Part shown: positions 26,601 to 33,919 of the stretch, in pieces
Layout: every line of letters begins with the position of its first letter
Numbering within the stretch: position 1 is the stretch's first letter
Assembly (NCBI GenBank): GCA_017460665.1
Contig: JAFUAO010000003.1
Span: 1-52,471 of the forward strand
Direction of reading: 5' to 3'
DNA length: 52,471 nt
DNA from: Ruminococcus sp.
GTDB lineage: Bacteria > Bacillota > Clostridia > Oscillospirales > Ruminococcaceae
The notes under the pieces: generated by a model
Told to the model about the DNA's origin: nothing
The model's database searches: none
What the model saw: the letters and a program-made list of their open reading frames with translations, nothing else
Program-made: the position numbers and the translations under genes

Positions 26601-26977
26601 TCGGCTTCGATGCTCAGATCAACGACGACGGCGACGGCCAGGGCAAGCGCACGGCTATCGCAAACTGGTACGACCTGAGCGGCATGGGCTATACCGACGT
26701 TTCCGGACTGGGACTGCTGAAGCTGACCGGCGAGGCTCCTGACAGCGAGCTCCTCTACGGCGACGCAAACGTTGACGGAAAGGTGGACCTCCAGGACGCT
26801 GTAGCTATCCTGCAATTCTCTGCGCTCCCCAAGAAGTACCCCCTCACCGAGCTGGGCGAGGCTCAGGCCGACGTTGACGGTGTAGAGGGTATCTCCGGAA
26901 AGGACGCCCTCGTTATCCAGCAGGTAGACGCTAAGATCTACAGCCAGTCAGAGCTCCCTCTGACTGCCGGGAAGTAA
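23666..26977 (+). CDS. Cellulosomal xylanase: CBM22-CBM22-GH10-CBM9-dockerin
   Basis: A secreted 1103-residue endo-beta-1,4-xylanase. It has a signal peptide to about residue 27 (VPCPAYAA), two CBM22 modules (about 33-180 and 190-345, each with a NxxLYxxGR-type pattern), then GH10 (about 350-690) with acid/base Glu510 in WDVVNEA and nucleophile Glu627 in QVTELDV. A linker/beta domain is followed by a CBM9 (about 830-1020, starting TPTIDGKIDDVWADAP) and a type I dockerin at the C-terminus (GDANVDGKVDLQDAV and a second Ca-binding repeat). The dockerin docks it to scaffoldin cohesins. The start at 23666 has the best ribosome spacing (AAAAGGAG, 8 bases); an ATG at 23660 is too close. Confidence 0.95.
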   Translation: MKLKRLISAAAAAAVLVGAVPCPAYAAEGDEVLLTNDFEESFGTWKARTSGSTEISLSDTTANSGSKSLYVTGRTTNWNGAGASMIKVMYAGSQYQLSVAVYYDDETVGGQQQQFSLQCLYTDSEGKERYGYISGTQVKCGEWATISGTYNVPEDARDLVVYVEAATLSDFYIDDFSVTGPPAESGSAEDGFSDDFEDGTKMNWQGRGSNTTVEVTDKAAHSGTYSLYTDGREQLWNGVTCNKALNLENGGYYSFGCWVMYDGEEWTDTQKFSINLQYDMDGKENYYTLYTDTAAKGQWTYIGTEYTIPQDATNIYVYVQTAYKPDASVTPQDLMGFYLDDVSAERLPDPKIQTDIPSLCETYKDYFKIGCAATASELVQSAAKDLILKHYNSLTIGNELKPESLLDQQASIAYMNANDGDQVHPQITLKNAKSLLDFASENSIELRGHVLVWHSQTPDWFFKENYSDSGAFVSPEVMDQRMENYIKTVFETLAKEYPDVKFYAWDVVNEAASDAGTIRKAGAYSQNDGSSGWVSVYGDQSYIKKAFQYARQYAPKGCKLFYNDYNEYSDAKLKYIQQEILAPLVEEGLIDGMGMQSHIGMSSPTIAQYENALRSYAAMGLEVQVTELDVSLKSNSEEDLLTLAERYRECFEMYKRVKDDGVDLSAVVIWGITDSTSWIGGYPLLFDKDYQAKAAFDAVIDTDAEIQTIKSIPAYMLSSASSTNTSIFDGAVVNDVGDKGSFRAAYDTNGGRLSFLLETAPGAEATVMGDCFKTSSVTVTNGRMELSVSPTKDLSTGDEVRFDVVIDGVAWNAQTVDTAAPDPSAYGKLTLKKRPSIAQAAYGTPTIDGKIDDVWADAPQIAIDKLSSESGATGTAKILWDKKNIYVLAQVKDPVLSVASPNTYEQDSVEIFIDENGHKTSSYEADDIQCRVSCEGDKSVTDGLSTDRFTSSAVKTDEGYLVEIAIPSTLGGYTAGQYIGFDAQINDDGDGQGKRTAIANWYDLSGMGYTDVSGLGLLKLTGEAPDSELLYGDANVDGKVDLQDAVAILQFSALPKKYPLTELGEAQADVDGVEGISGKDALVIQQVDAKIYSQSELPLTAGK
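26755..26960 (+). repeat. Dockerin module, direct-orientation arm of an inverted repeat
   Basis: The dockerin coding segment of the xylanase matches, on the opposite strand, the dockerin segment at 28952-29160. By eye about 85% of bases agree, and the protein segments differ at only a few positions. The two arms enclose the SRPBCC gene and the retron. Confidence 0.8.
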
Positions 26978-27011
26978 CAGCAAAGAGCGGTGCTCATATG
27001 TAAGTTTTATG

Positions 27012-27056
27012 CCATAGTACTTCTGATGCAAGGTCAGAAGTACTATGGCTTTTTAT
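27012..27056 (+). terminator. Terminator of the xylanase gene
   Basis: Perfect 15-bp stem (CCATAGTACTTCTGA arm, 7-base loop) followed by CTTTTTATT. Confidence 0.9.
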
Positions 27057-27147
27057 TGACAATGAGGCTATGTCATGCTATAATCATTATTGACAAAGAT
27101 CGAAATTTGCATAAGATCAGCTTTGAAAGATCGTTAGGAGGGATACG

Positions 27148-27582
27148 ATGGTAGTGATCAAAACTTCTATTTTTCCGGCTTCAAAAAATGAAGTGTTTGA
27201 AAAATTGCAGAAGCTCAAGCTATTACAGTATATAGCATGGCCGTATGCGACATTTGCTCCGGTGGGCAAAAGGATCTCCACATGGCAGGCAGGGACAAGT
27301 TCATCATACAAGTTTAGGCTTTTTGGCGTGATCCCGTTTGGAACACACAGAATAAATGTCGTTAAGTTCGATAAGGATGAAGGGATATATATACACGAGG
27401 GAAATGAATATGTCCCAACGTGGGATCATAGGATCGTATTAGAAGAGATCTCAGCGGATCAGTGTTTATACTCTGACATCGTCGAGATCGAAGCGGGGTG
27501 GAAGACCGTATTTGTATTCTTATGGGCAAAGTGTTTTTATGCTCACAGACAGAGAAAATGGATCAGACTATTGAGAAAATAA
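27148..27582 (+). CDS. SRPBCC/START-like domain protein, AT-rich
   Basis: A 144-residue soluble protein that fits a SRPBCC (helix-grip) fold. It begins VIKTSIFPASKNEVFEKLQKLK, has alternating strands in the middle (FRLFGVIPFGTHRINVVKFD, YIHEGNEYVPTWDHRIVLEEI) and ends in a long helix (WKTVFVFLWAKCFYAHRQRKW). Such domains bind hydrophobic ligands; no ligand is evident. Base composition is clearly more AT-rich than the flanking dockerin genes, suggesting later acquisition. AGGAGGGATACG precedes the ATG. It lies upstream of the retron but is separated from it by a terminator hairpin and the retron's own promoter. Confidence 0.75.
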   Translation: MVVIKTSIFPASKNEVFEKLQKLKLLQYIAWPYATFAPVGKRISTWQAGTSSSYKFRLFGVIPFGTHRINVVKFDKDEGIYIHEGNEYVPTWDHRIVLEEISADQCLYSDIVEIEAGWKTVFVFLWAKCFYAHRQRKWIRLLRK

Positions 27583-27621
27583 AGATCCTCACGATATGAT
27601 CTATCATAGCAGGCAAATACA

Positions 27622-27660
27622 ATGCCCCGAAGCACTTTGAGATGCTTCGGGGCATAGCTT
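27622..27660 (+). terminator. Terminator of the SRPBCC gene
   Basis: Perfect 13-bp stem (ATGCCCCGAAGCA arm) with an 8-base loop. The following bases are only modestly T-rich (AGCTTCTATAT), so termination may be incomplete. Confidence 0.7.
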
Positions 27661-27718
27661 CTATATGGGTATCTGTTTATGGCACGCTCTTTTTCGGGGA
27701 GATCCTTCGGCCTGACCG

Positions 27719-27747
27719 TTGACTTTTTCTCTTCGCTGTGATATAAT
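27719..27747 (+). promoter_or_regulatory. Retron promoter
   Basis: TTGACT (27719-27724), 17-bp spacer, TATAAT (27742-27747), placing transcription start at about 27754, just before the a1 arm. Confidence 0.88.
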
Positions 27748-27753
27748 GCTCTT

Positions 27754-27932
27754 GACCGAACAGACGCCGGCAGCGTTTTGCACTTGCATACTGCGGCGAG
27801 TCGCCGCAGGGCTTTCAGGAATATCCACATGAGCAAATGTCAGCTCCACTGAATAAATAAGTCAACTTCGTTGACTTCAATTCAGCTCCGCCGCATTTGA
27901 ATGTTTTGTGCCGGCAGTCTGTTCTTTTTTTT
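27754..27932 (+). ncRNA. Retron msr-msd non-coding RNA
   Basis: The order matches a retron template RNA. The a1 arm GAACAGACGCCGGCA (27758-27772) pairs with the a2 arm TGCCGGCAGTCTGTTC (27909-27924) with one bulged A. Directly after a1 is AGC (27772-27774), where the branching G (27773) is expected. An msr hairpin of 8 bp, CTGCGGCG/CGCCGCAG, spans 27791-27809. The msd is a long hairpin from ACAT (27827) to ATGT (27904), with inner stems CAAATG/CATTTG, CTGAAT/ATTCAG and AAGTCAAC/GTTGACTT around a TTC loop. The reverse-transcribed DNA would be at most about 78 nt. Eight T residues follow a2, so the fold may also partly terminate transcription before the RT gene. Confidence 0.9.
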
Positions 27933-27945
27933 GGGAGGTGCAGCT

Positions 27946-28905
27946 ATGACAGACAGAGATGTTACGGAGCTCTCAAGAGCTCTCGGTGTGCCTGTGGGGA
28001 AGCTGTATATGCTCAGCAATGAGCGTATCCCCAGAAAGCCTAAGCGTGGCTCCTCCAAATACAAAAACTACCATACTGTCGTCATAAAAAAGGGGCTTTT
28101 CCGCAAGAGCCGAAAGCTGTCAGTGCCCAACGGCCTGCTGAAAATGACCCAGCGCAGGATCCTTCACCAGTACCTTTACAGGCTGGAGGCGTCACGATAC
28201 TCTACTGCCTATCAGCCCGGCCGCTCCCTCAGGGACAACGCCTCGCCTCACCTGGGGCAGGAGTACCTGATCAAGCTGGACATATCCAAATTCTTCGACA
28301 ATATCGACGCCGACATGGTCTACAACGTCATGAGACAGCTGGGGCTCTCACGGGCTGCAGCTGTCCTGCTCATGAGGCTTTGCGTACACAACAGCGTGCT
28401 CCCTCAGGGAGCTCCTACATCGCCGTATATCGCCAATCTGGTCATGAAGCCCTTCGACGAACACCTTGGAGACTGGTGCAGGGCCCGTGGGATAAACTAC
28501 ACTCGCTACTGCGATGATATGACCTTTTCCGGGAGAAAGGCCGACCTGCTCACCTGTCACCTTGTGGGGAAGGTCAGGAAGATGCTCCGGAGAATGGGAT
28601 TTGAGCTCAACGATAAGAAGACCCTCTTCCTGAGCCGTGGGTCCCAGCAGAAGGTCACGGGGATCGTAGTCAACCAGAAGCTGAAGGTCCCAAGGGAGCT
28701 CCGGCGGACGCTGCGGCAGGAGGTCTACTACTGCACCAAATTCGGGGCGGAGGAGAGCCTAAAGCGGCGCAGGCTGGATATGGCGCCGGAGGAGTATCTG
28801 CGCTCGCTGCTGGGACGGATCGCCTTTGCGCTCCAGATAGATCCGGAGGACAGTGAGATGCAGGGATACCACTCCCAGATCAAGGCCCTAGCTGCTCAGA
28901 AATAA
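27946..28905 (+). CDS. Retron reverse transcriptase
   Basis: A 319-residue RT that would make the msDNA from the RNA just upstream. It carries both retron hallmarks: the NAxxH motif (NASPH, residues 98-102) and the VTG triplet (237-239) in RT7. Catalytic motif A is LDISKFFDNI (111-120), motif B is LPQGAPTSP (152-160), and the active site is YCDD (188-191). The N-terminus (LYMLSNERIPRKPKR) and basic C-terminal thumb region are normal for the group. The ATG at 27946 follows GGGAGGTGCAGCT; a longer frame from 27901 would overlap the a2 arm. GC content resembles the host genome. No toxin, nuclease or other typical effector adjoins it: a terminator and a convergent gene follow. Confidence 0.93.
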   Translation: MTDRDVTELSRALGVPVGKLYMLSNERIPRKPKRGSSKYKNYHTVVIKKGLFRKSRKLSVPNGLLKMTQRRILHQYLYRLEASRYSTAYQPGRSLRDNASPHLGQEYLIKLDISKFFDNIDADMVYNVMRQLGLSRAAAVLLMRLCVHNSVLPQGAPTSPYIANLVMKPFDEHLGDWCRARGINYTRYCDDMTFSGRKADLLTCHLVGKVRKMLRRMGFELNDKKTLFLSRGSQQKVTGIVVNQKLKVPRELRRTLRQEVYYCTKFGAEESLKRRRLDMAPEEYLRSLLGRIAFALQIDPEDSEMQGYHSQIKALAAQK

Positions 28906-28907
28906 AC

Positions 28908-28936
28908 AAAAAAACTGCCCCGAGAGGCAGTTTTTT
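28908..28936. terminator. Bidirectional terminator after the retron RT
   Basis: AAAACTGCC and GGCAGTTTT arms with flanking A- and T-runs between the convergent RT and dockerin genes. Confidence 0.9.
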
Positions 28937-28945
28937 CTTTTGCTG

Positions 28946-31405
28946 TCATTTCAAGGGGAGCTGTCCCTGCCCGATCAGCTTTGCGTCCACCTGCTGGATC
29001 ACAAGTGCGTCCTTGCCGGAGATCCCCTCGACGCCGTCAACGTCAGCCTGCCGCTCGCCCTTCTCGGTAAGAGGATACTTCTTCGGCAGCGCAGAGTATT
29101 GCAGGATAGCGACTGCGTCCTGGAGGTCCACCTTTCCGTCAACATTTGCGTCGCCGTACAGCAGATCCGAGATCCTGACCTCAGTTACCCGGACCGTATC
29201 CACTGTCCGCTCGGCGCCGTCAGGAGCAGTGATCTTCACCGAGTAGGTGCCTTCCTTCCCGTTGATGACATAGGTCTCGCCGGTGGCTCCTTCGATAGCC
29301 TCGCCGTCCAAATACCACTGATACTGAGCGTCCTTCACAAGAGTCACCGGCGCTGCGGTGTAGCTCTCGCCCTCGGTCAGCTTCACGTCAGTGCGGCCGG
29401 AGTATACTCTAAAGCCTGCCGGGACGGTACAGGCCTCGGAATTTACCTCCCCCAGCAGGGCCCAATCGTTGGCGCTGTCCTGTAGGAAGAGCCGCACCTG
29501 CTGGATCTCGGTGCCGGCAGAGAGCCCCATCATCTCAAGAGGGATCGTGAACTCCACCGTATTCCCGACGTGCTTGCAGGAGTCTCCGCTTCGGCCGTCG
29601 TGGTTGAAATAAACATAGCCGTTAGAGGCGTAATAGATCCAGTAGCTCTCGCCGTCGGCTCTGGTCAGCCGGAGATTGTACACCGGAGCCTCCGCTGTGT
29701 CCGGGAGCTGTCCCATGATGTAAAGGTCATTCTCGTCGGCGGTCATGTAGACCTTGTTGTCGCCGTTCTCGCCGATCAGCATATCCTCGGTCCACTCGGT
29801 CTCAGAGGAGATCATGCCGTCCGCCACGATCTGGCCACGGACCGACATCACTCGCCCGTTATCGCCGCCGGAGCCGCCCTTCACACCGAAATACTTCGAC
29901 GTGCTGTCCGAGGGCGTGACGGTGACGCTGCCCACCAGATCTGCTCCCAGCGAGGCGTTCCACACGCCCTCATTTGCGAAGCGGATCGAACGCAGATCAT
30001 GCTGATCCACGGTATTTTCGCCCATTTGCAGCTTCAGATAAACGTTCCACTGGCCGGGCTCCAGACCGCCGGGGATAGTGACTGTCTGGCTCAGATCATT
30101 AGTGGTGCAGGAGAGCCACTTGTTTGCGTCCACCTCCGGCAGCGGACAGGAGATATAGCTGCCCTCGCGCTCAAGGATAAGGCTGGCGCTGACCTTGGGG
30201 ATCGGGCTGGCAAAGCCCGTGTTCTCCACGCTGAGCTCCACCGTAAGATCTCCGCCCTGAGGCACGCTCCCTGATGTTTTTGCGTCACGGAGGACGAAGC
30301 GGTAGCCCAGGTGGTCCCTGATGAACTGGAACACGGTCTGGCCATAATATGCGAAGTTATCCACTCCCGGAACGGAGTACTCCTCCCCGAAGGTATAGTC
30401 CTTGTAGAGGCTGAAAATGTTGCAGTTGATATAGCTCAGGTGAGTGCGGTACATCTCCGGGACCGCATTCTCCGGAAGGTAGGTGTCGTACTGCTGAGCG
30501 AAGGAGAGGTTCCCTGAGAACTCCCCTCCGTAATAGGAGGTCAGGCACTGTCTGCTGAGCCATGCGGTCTCGGTCTCACGGTCGGCGAAGGTGCCAAGGT
30601 CGGAGTTGCTCCCCATATAGCCGTCGTTGTACAGTCCCACACGGTAGGCCTGTGAGAGCCGGTAGCTCTGCTCCTCGGTAAGCTCCTGACCGGAGAGCCA
30701 TTCCTCGTCAGCAAGCTGGGAGCGCTCTATCCCCAGCCATTTTGCGAAGGTATCGGGGGTCCTGACAGTGACCGGTATCGGCTCCGGCACAGCCTTCACG
30801 AAGGCGTCAAGGACCTGAGCCTTGTAGTCAAGGGAGGTGTATTTTCCGCCGTGCTGCTCGCCCCACTTGCCCACCATACCGGTCTCGACGTAGGCGATGA
30901 TGTCGGAGTACTCCTCCAGCAGGCCGCTCTCCTTGATCTGCTCGATGTGGCGCAGCACCATGTCGAAGCTGGAGGGCTCCGGGTCGTCGTAGCCGTTCTC
31001 ATCGTAGCGGAAGCGCATGGCTATCATGCTGCCGTTTTTCCGGCAGTTCTCGAAGCTCTCCCTCAGCGAGCGGAAGAAGCTCTCGTCCAGCTCATAGTCC
31101 TGGCCCGGGACGTAGTCGGCGCCCTCGGTCCGGGTGCCGTTGGCGCCGGAGGAGTAGGCTCCGATGTAGATGAAGAACAGGACGATGCTGCCCTGGGGGT
31201 CGATCGGCTTGTATTCGCCGGGAGCGAGCCTGTACCACGGGGTATTCGTGTAGCCTGCGCCGGGGTTTGCGATAGTCTCCACCGATTCGGTGAAGCTGAT
31301 GTCAGATGTGACCAGCTCCTCCTCCGCCGAGGCCGACGGAAGGCCGCAGCAGGATAGCACGGCGGCGCCGGTGATCACTGAGAGGACTCGTTGAAATTTC
31401 GTCAT
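28946..31405 (-). CDS. Secreted DUF4874/DUF4832 protein with dockerin
   Basis: 819 residues with a signal peptide (to about residue 27, SASA). Residues about 35-420 correspond to DUF4874 followed by DUF4832, a barrel-like pair found in secreted glycan-active proteins (NPGAGYTNTPWYRL, IAMRFRYDENGYDDPEPSSFD, AYVETGMVGKWGEQHGG, YNDGYMGSNSDLGTF). Beta-sandwich segments follow (CARDB-like, then a carbohydrate-binding-like region), then an Ig-like domain (APVTLVKDAQYQWYLDGEAI) and a C-terminal type I dockerin (GDANVDGKVDLQDAV). The catalytic activity is not established. The dockerin makes it a cellulosome subunit. It is divergent from the sensor-AraC gene, which may control it. Confidence 0.85.
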   Translation of the reverse strand: MTKFQRVLSVITGAAVLSCCGLPSASAEEELVTSDISFTESVETIANPGAGYTNTPWYRLAPGEYKPIDPQGSIVLFFIYIGAYSSGANGTRTEGADYVPGQDYELDESFFRSLRESFENCRKNGSMIAMRFRYDENGYDDPEPSSFDMVLRHIEQIKESGLLEEYSDIIAYVETGMVGKWGEQHGGKYTSLDYKAQVLDAFVKAVPEPIPVTVRTPDTFAKWLGIERSQLADEEWLSGQELTEEQSYRLSQAYRVGLYNDGYMGSNSDLGTFADRETETAWLSRQCLTSYYGGEFSGNLSFAQQYDTYLPENAVPEMYRTHLSYINCNIFSLYKDYTFGEEYSVPGVDNFAYYGQTVFQFIRDHLGYRFVLRDAKTSGSVPQGGDLTVELSVENTGFASPIPKVSASLILEREGSYISCPLPEVDANKWLSCTTNDLSQTVTIPGGLEPGQWNVYLKLQMGENTVDQHDLRSIRFANEGVWNASLGADLVGSVTVTPSDSTSKYFGVKGGSGGDNGRVMSVRGQIVADGMISSETEWTEDMLIGENGDNKVYMTADENDLYIMGQLPDTAEAPVYNLRLTRADGESYWIYYASNGYVYFNHDGRSGDSCKHVGNTVEFTIPLEMMGLSAGTEIQQVRLFLQDSANDWALLGEVNSEACTVPAGFRVYSGRTDVKLTEGESYTAAPVTLVKDAQYQWYLDGEAIEGATGETYVINGKEGTYSVKITAPDGAERTVDTVRVTEVRISDLLYGDANVDGKVDLQDAVAILQYSALPKKYPLTEKGERQADVDGVEGISGKDALVIQQVDAKLIGQGQLPLK
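28952..29160 (-). repeat. Dockerin module, inverted arm
   Basis: Reverse-complement partner of 26755-26960. It encodes the dockerin of the DUF4832 protein, with nearly the same residues as the xylanase dockerin (differences such as LQYSALPKKYPLTEKGERQ). Confidence 0.8.
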
Positions 31406-31546
31406 AATATCGCTCCTTTACGTCTTTTTTGGAGATCGCCTCATCATCTGAGAGGGCATGACATTCGCTCATCAAAGGCCGGGAGCGCTATCCAGATCTT
31501 TTTGCCTATCCTCCATCAGCGCTCGCCCTTTACCTTGTTTAGGTCA

Positions 31547-31575
31547 ATTATATCACTCCCCTTCGTTTTTGTCAA
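31547..31575 (-). promoter_or_regulatory. Promoter of the DUF4832-dockerin gene
   Basis: Consensus TTGACA (31570-31575 on the minus strand), 17-bp spacer, TATAAT (31547-31552). It leaves an untranslated leader of about 135 nt. Confidence 0.9.
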
Positions 31576-31588
31576 TGTAGGGCCGGTG

Positions 31589-31617
31589 TTGAATTTTCCT
31601 GCGGGCTATGGTATAAT
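31589..31617 (+). promoter_or_regulatory. Promoter of the sensor-AraC fusion gene
   Basis: TTGAAT (31589-31594), 17-bp spacer, TATAAT (31612-31617). It lies back to back with the minus-strand promoter, the -35 boxes only 13 bp apart. Confidence 0.88.
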
Positions 31618-31648
31618 TGACACAGAACGACTGAAGGGAGGTCCCGAA

Positions 31649-33817
31649 ATGCCTGCAAAGCGTACAACGATCGGTGTAGTTACTGCCTGCGCCAGCAATT
31701 ACCCTGAGCGTGAAACGATCAGCGGCATCATCGCCCGGCTCCAGGAAAGGGGCTGCGATACCGCTGTTTTCTCGAATATCTACAACTTCGGCGAGAACGG
31801 TCTGGAGCTCCTCAGCGAGCACAGGATCTATGAGCTGATACGCTCCCGTGACATCAGCGGGCTGATCCTTCTGACCGAGTCCTTCGCCGATGTGAGGCTG
31901 AAAAAAATGGTCGCCGACCTGATCGGCGAGACCGATCTTCCGGTGATAGCGGCGGGAGCAAGGCTGCCTGAGTTCCCGGAGGAGCGCTGCGTCTACATCA
32001 ACACCGACGACTCCGGCGATATGGAGCTCCTGACCTCTCACCTTATCGAGGCCCACAGCTGCACGTCGATCGACCTGCTCACAGGCCCCTCCCAGTCGGA
32101 GGTGGCCAGGCTCCGCACAGAGGGCTATATCCGGGCCCTAAAGCGCCACGGTATCCCCGTCCAGCAGGAGAGGATCCACTGCGGCGACTTCTGGACCGAC
32201 TCCGGGAGCGAGCTGGCTCAGGGCTACATCTCCGGGCAGTTCCCCCTGCCGGAGGCGATCGTCTGCGCAAGCTGCCACATGGCCTTTGGGCTGCTGAGCA
32301 GCTTCGTCACCGCCGGGATCAAGGTCCCGGAGCAGGTAACGGTGGTGACATACGAGTATTCCGACGAGCGGATCCTGTATTCTCCCCTGCTGACCAGCCT
32401 CCGCCGTGCAAGGAGAGAGCTTGGCGAGGAGGCCGCCGAGAGGATCTGTATGCTCCTTAACGGACAGGATCTGCCTGAGTTCTCACCGCCGCCGGGAGAG
32501 CTGATCTGCGGCCGGAGCTGCACCTGCCCCTGCGACTACGAGCACTACATCAGCGACCTGACCTACACCCAGCGCCAGCGTGAGAACATCTTCTTCACCG
32601 TTTTCAACACCATGGAGCAGCGCTTCGTGGACTGCCGTAATATAGAGGAATTCACCCGTATCATCAGCGAGTATCAGTGGATGATCCGGGACTCCGAGAC
32701 CGTCTATCTGTGCCTGCTCAAAGACTGGTACGACCTTTCCTCCGGCAGCGCAGACGGGGTGGTCTGCCACTGCGTGACGCCTTGGGCAGGAAAAGCTCCC
32801 TTTGAGGCGGAAAAGCTGGAGCTGTCGGCCTTTTTCGCCGATACCGACCAGCCAGCGGCCTACTACTTCGTGCCGATCTTCCTGAGGACCCACATCATGG
32901 GACACGCCGTCCTGCGCTACTCGAAGCCGATAGGCTACGACAGCTTCCTCCACCACTGGCTGAAAACAGTTGCCGTGGCGCTGGAGTACCTGAGGATGAA
33001 GAACGACCTGCGGTCCCTGCTGATGTGTCAGGACCTGTCGGAGACAAGGGACTCCCTCACCGGACTGTACAGCGAAATGGGCCTGAGATACGTCTACGGG
33101 ACGATCAGCGAGGTCAGCGGCGGAGGCTGCATAATGGCAGTTCTGAGGGTCTGTCTCTTTGAGGAGAGCTCCGCTGACAGCCGCCGGAGGATCTCTGCGG
33201 TGAGCTCCGCTGCGGAGGCGGTAAAGAGCCTTTGCACCTCGCCCAATATCGCCGGAAGGATCTCCGAGGACACCTTCGTCTGTCTCTTACAGAGCGGCAC
33301 CGAGGAGCTGGCAGCCGACGCTCTCACGGCCCTCCTCCTTCAGCAGAGCAGCTACCTGAAGGCCTGCGGTGTGAGCTCCTTCGTATGCTCTGCGGAGAAG
33401 TGCTCCGGCCGCAGCTTCTCCGAGGTCCTTGAGAGCTGCCGGGAGAAGAACAGCTCCGCCGCCGCAGAGCTGAAAAAGCGCCGCAGCGCCTTCCGCTACA
33501 AGCAGCTCTCCGGTGTGAGGCAGAGGATCTACCTCTCCCCCGGCTCCACCTTCGAGCCGGAGGATCTGGCCTCCCTTGCCTCCTGCGAGCCCGACGCCTT
33601 CCGCCACAGCTACAAGAAATGCTTCGGTGCCAGCTTCCACAAGGACCGGATAAACGCCAGGCTCTCCCTGGCAAAGCAGCTCCTGCTGACCACCGACATG
33701 AGCACCACTCAGATCTCGGAGCTGTGCGGCTACAGCGACAGCAAATACTTCCTCCACCAGTTCTCCAAGGAGACCGGCCTTACCCCGATCAGCTACCGAA
33801 GGGCCTTCGCCGGATAG
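31649..33817 (+). CDS. Fusion regulator: periplasmic-binding-like sensor, degenerate GGDEF, AraC helix-turn-helix
   Basis: 722 residues with no signal peptide or membrane helix. Residues about 5-285 form a LacI/PBP1-like sugar-sensing domain (TIGVVTACASNYPERETISGI, DISGLILLTESFADV, YINTDDSGDMELL). A linker domain follows. At about 470 the DSLTGLYSEMGLRYV segment starts a GGDEF-like fold, but the catalytic loop reads GRISEDTFVCLL instead of GGDEF, so diguanylate cyclase activity is unlikely. The last 100 residues are an AraC DNA-binding domain (STTQISELCGYSDSKYFLHQF). It probably senses a plant-cell-wall sugar and controls the divergent dockerin gene, and perhaps the GH5 gene 100 bp downstream. 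GGGAGGTCCCGAA precedes the ATG. Confidence 0.88.
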   Translation: MPAKRTTIGVVTACASNYPERETISGIIARLQERGCDTAVFSNIYNFGENGLELLSEHRIYELIRSRDISGLILLTESFADVRLKKMVADLIGETDLPVIAAGARLPEFPEERCVYINTDDSGDMELLTSHLIEAHSCTSIDLLTGPSQSEVARLRTEGYIRALKRHGIPVQQERIHCGDFWTDSGSELAQGYISGQFPLPEAIVCASCHMAFGLLSSFVTAGIKVPEQVTVVTYEYSDERILYSPLLTSLRRARRELGEEAAERICMLLNGQDLPEFSPPPGELICGRSCTCPCDYEHYISDLTYTQRQRENIFFTVFNTMEQRFVDCRNIEEFTRIISEYQWMIRDSETVYLCLLKDWYDLSSGSADGVVCHCVTPWAGKAPFEAEKLELSAFFADTDQPAAYYFVPIFLRTHIMGHAVLRYSKPIGYDSFLHHWLKTVAVALEYLRMKNDLRSLLMCQDLSETRDSLTGLYSEMGLRYVYGTISEVSGGGCIMAVLRVCLFEESSADSRRRISAVSSAAEAVKSLCTSPNIAGRISEDTFVCLLQSGTEELAADALTALLLQQSSYLKACGVSSFVCSAEKCSGRSFSEVLESCREKNSSAAAELKKRRSAFRYKQLSGVRQRIYLSPGSTFEPEDLASLASCEPDAFRHSYKKCFGASFHKDRINARLSLAKQLLLTTDMSTTQISELCGYSDSKYFLHQFSKETGLTPISYRRAFAG

Positions 33818-33855
33818 CAGGTTCCATTTTGTACACCTATCGTCCGTTTTATATG

Positions 33856-33884
33856 TTGATTTCTCCGAACCTATGGTGTATAAT
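33856..33884 (+). promoter_or_regulatory. Promoter of the GH5-dockerin gene
   Basis: TTGATT (33856-33861), 17-bp spacer, TATAAT (33879-33884). Confidence 0.85.
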
Positions 33885-33919
33885 CGTATCATAAAATACA
33901 CTTTTAGGAGCTGATCGTT

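Noticed and set aside
27849-27885. Hairpin upstream of the RT as an ordinary terminator
   Set aside because: No T-run follows it, and it is nested inside a longer pairing framed by the a1/a2 arms, which fits an msd better.
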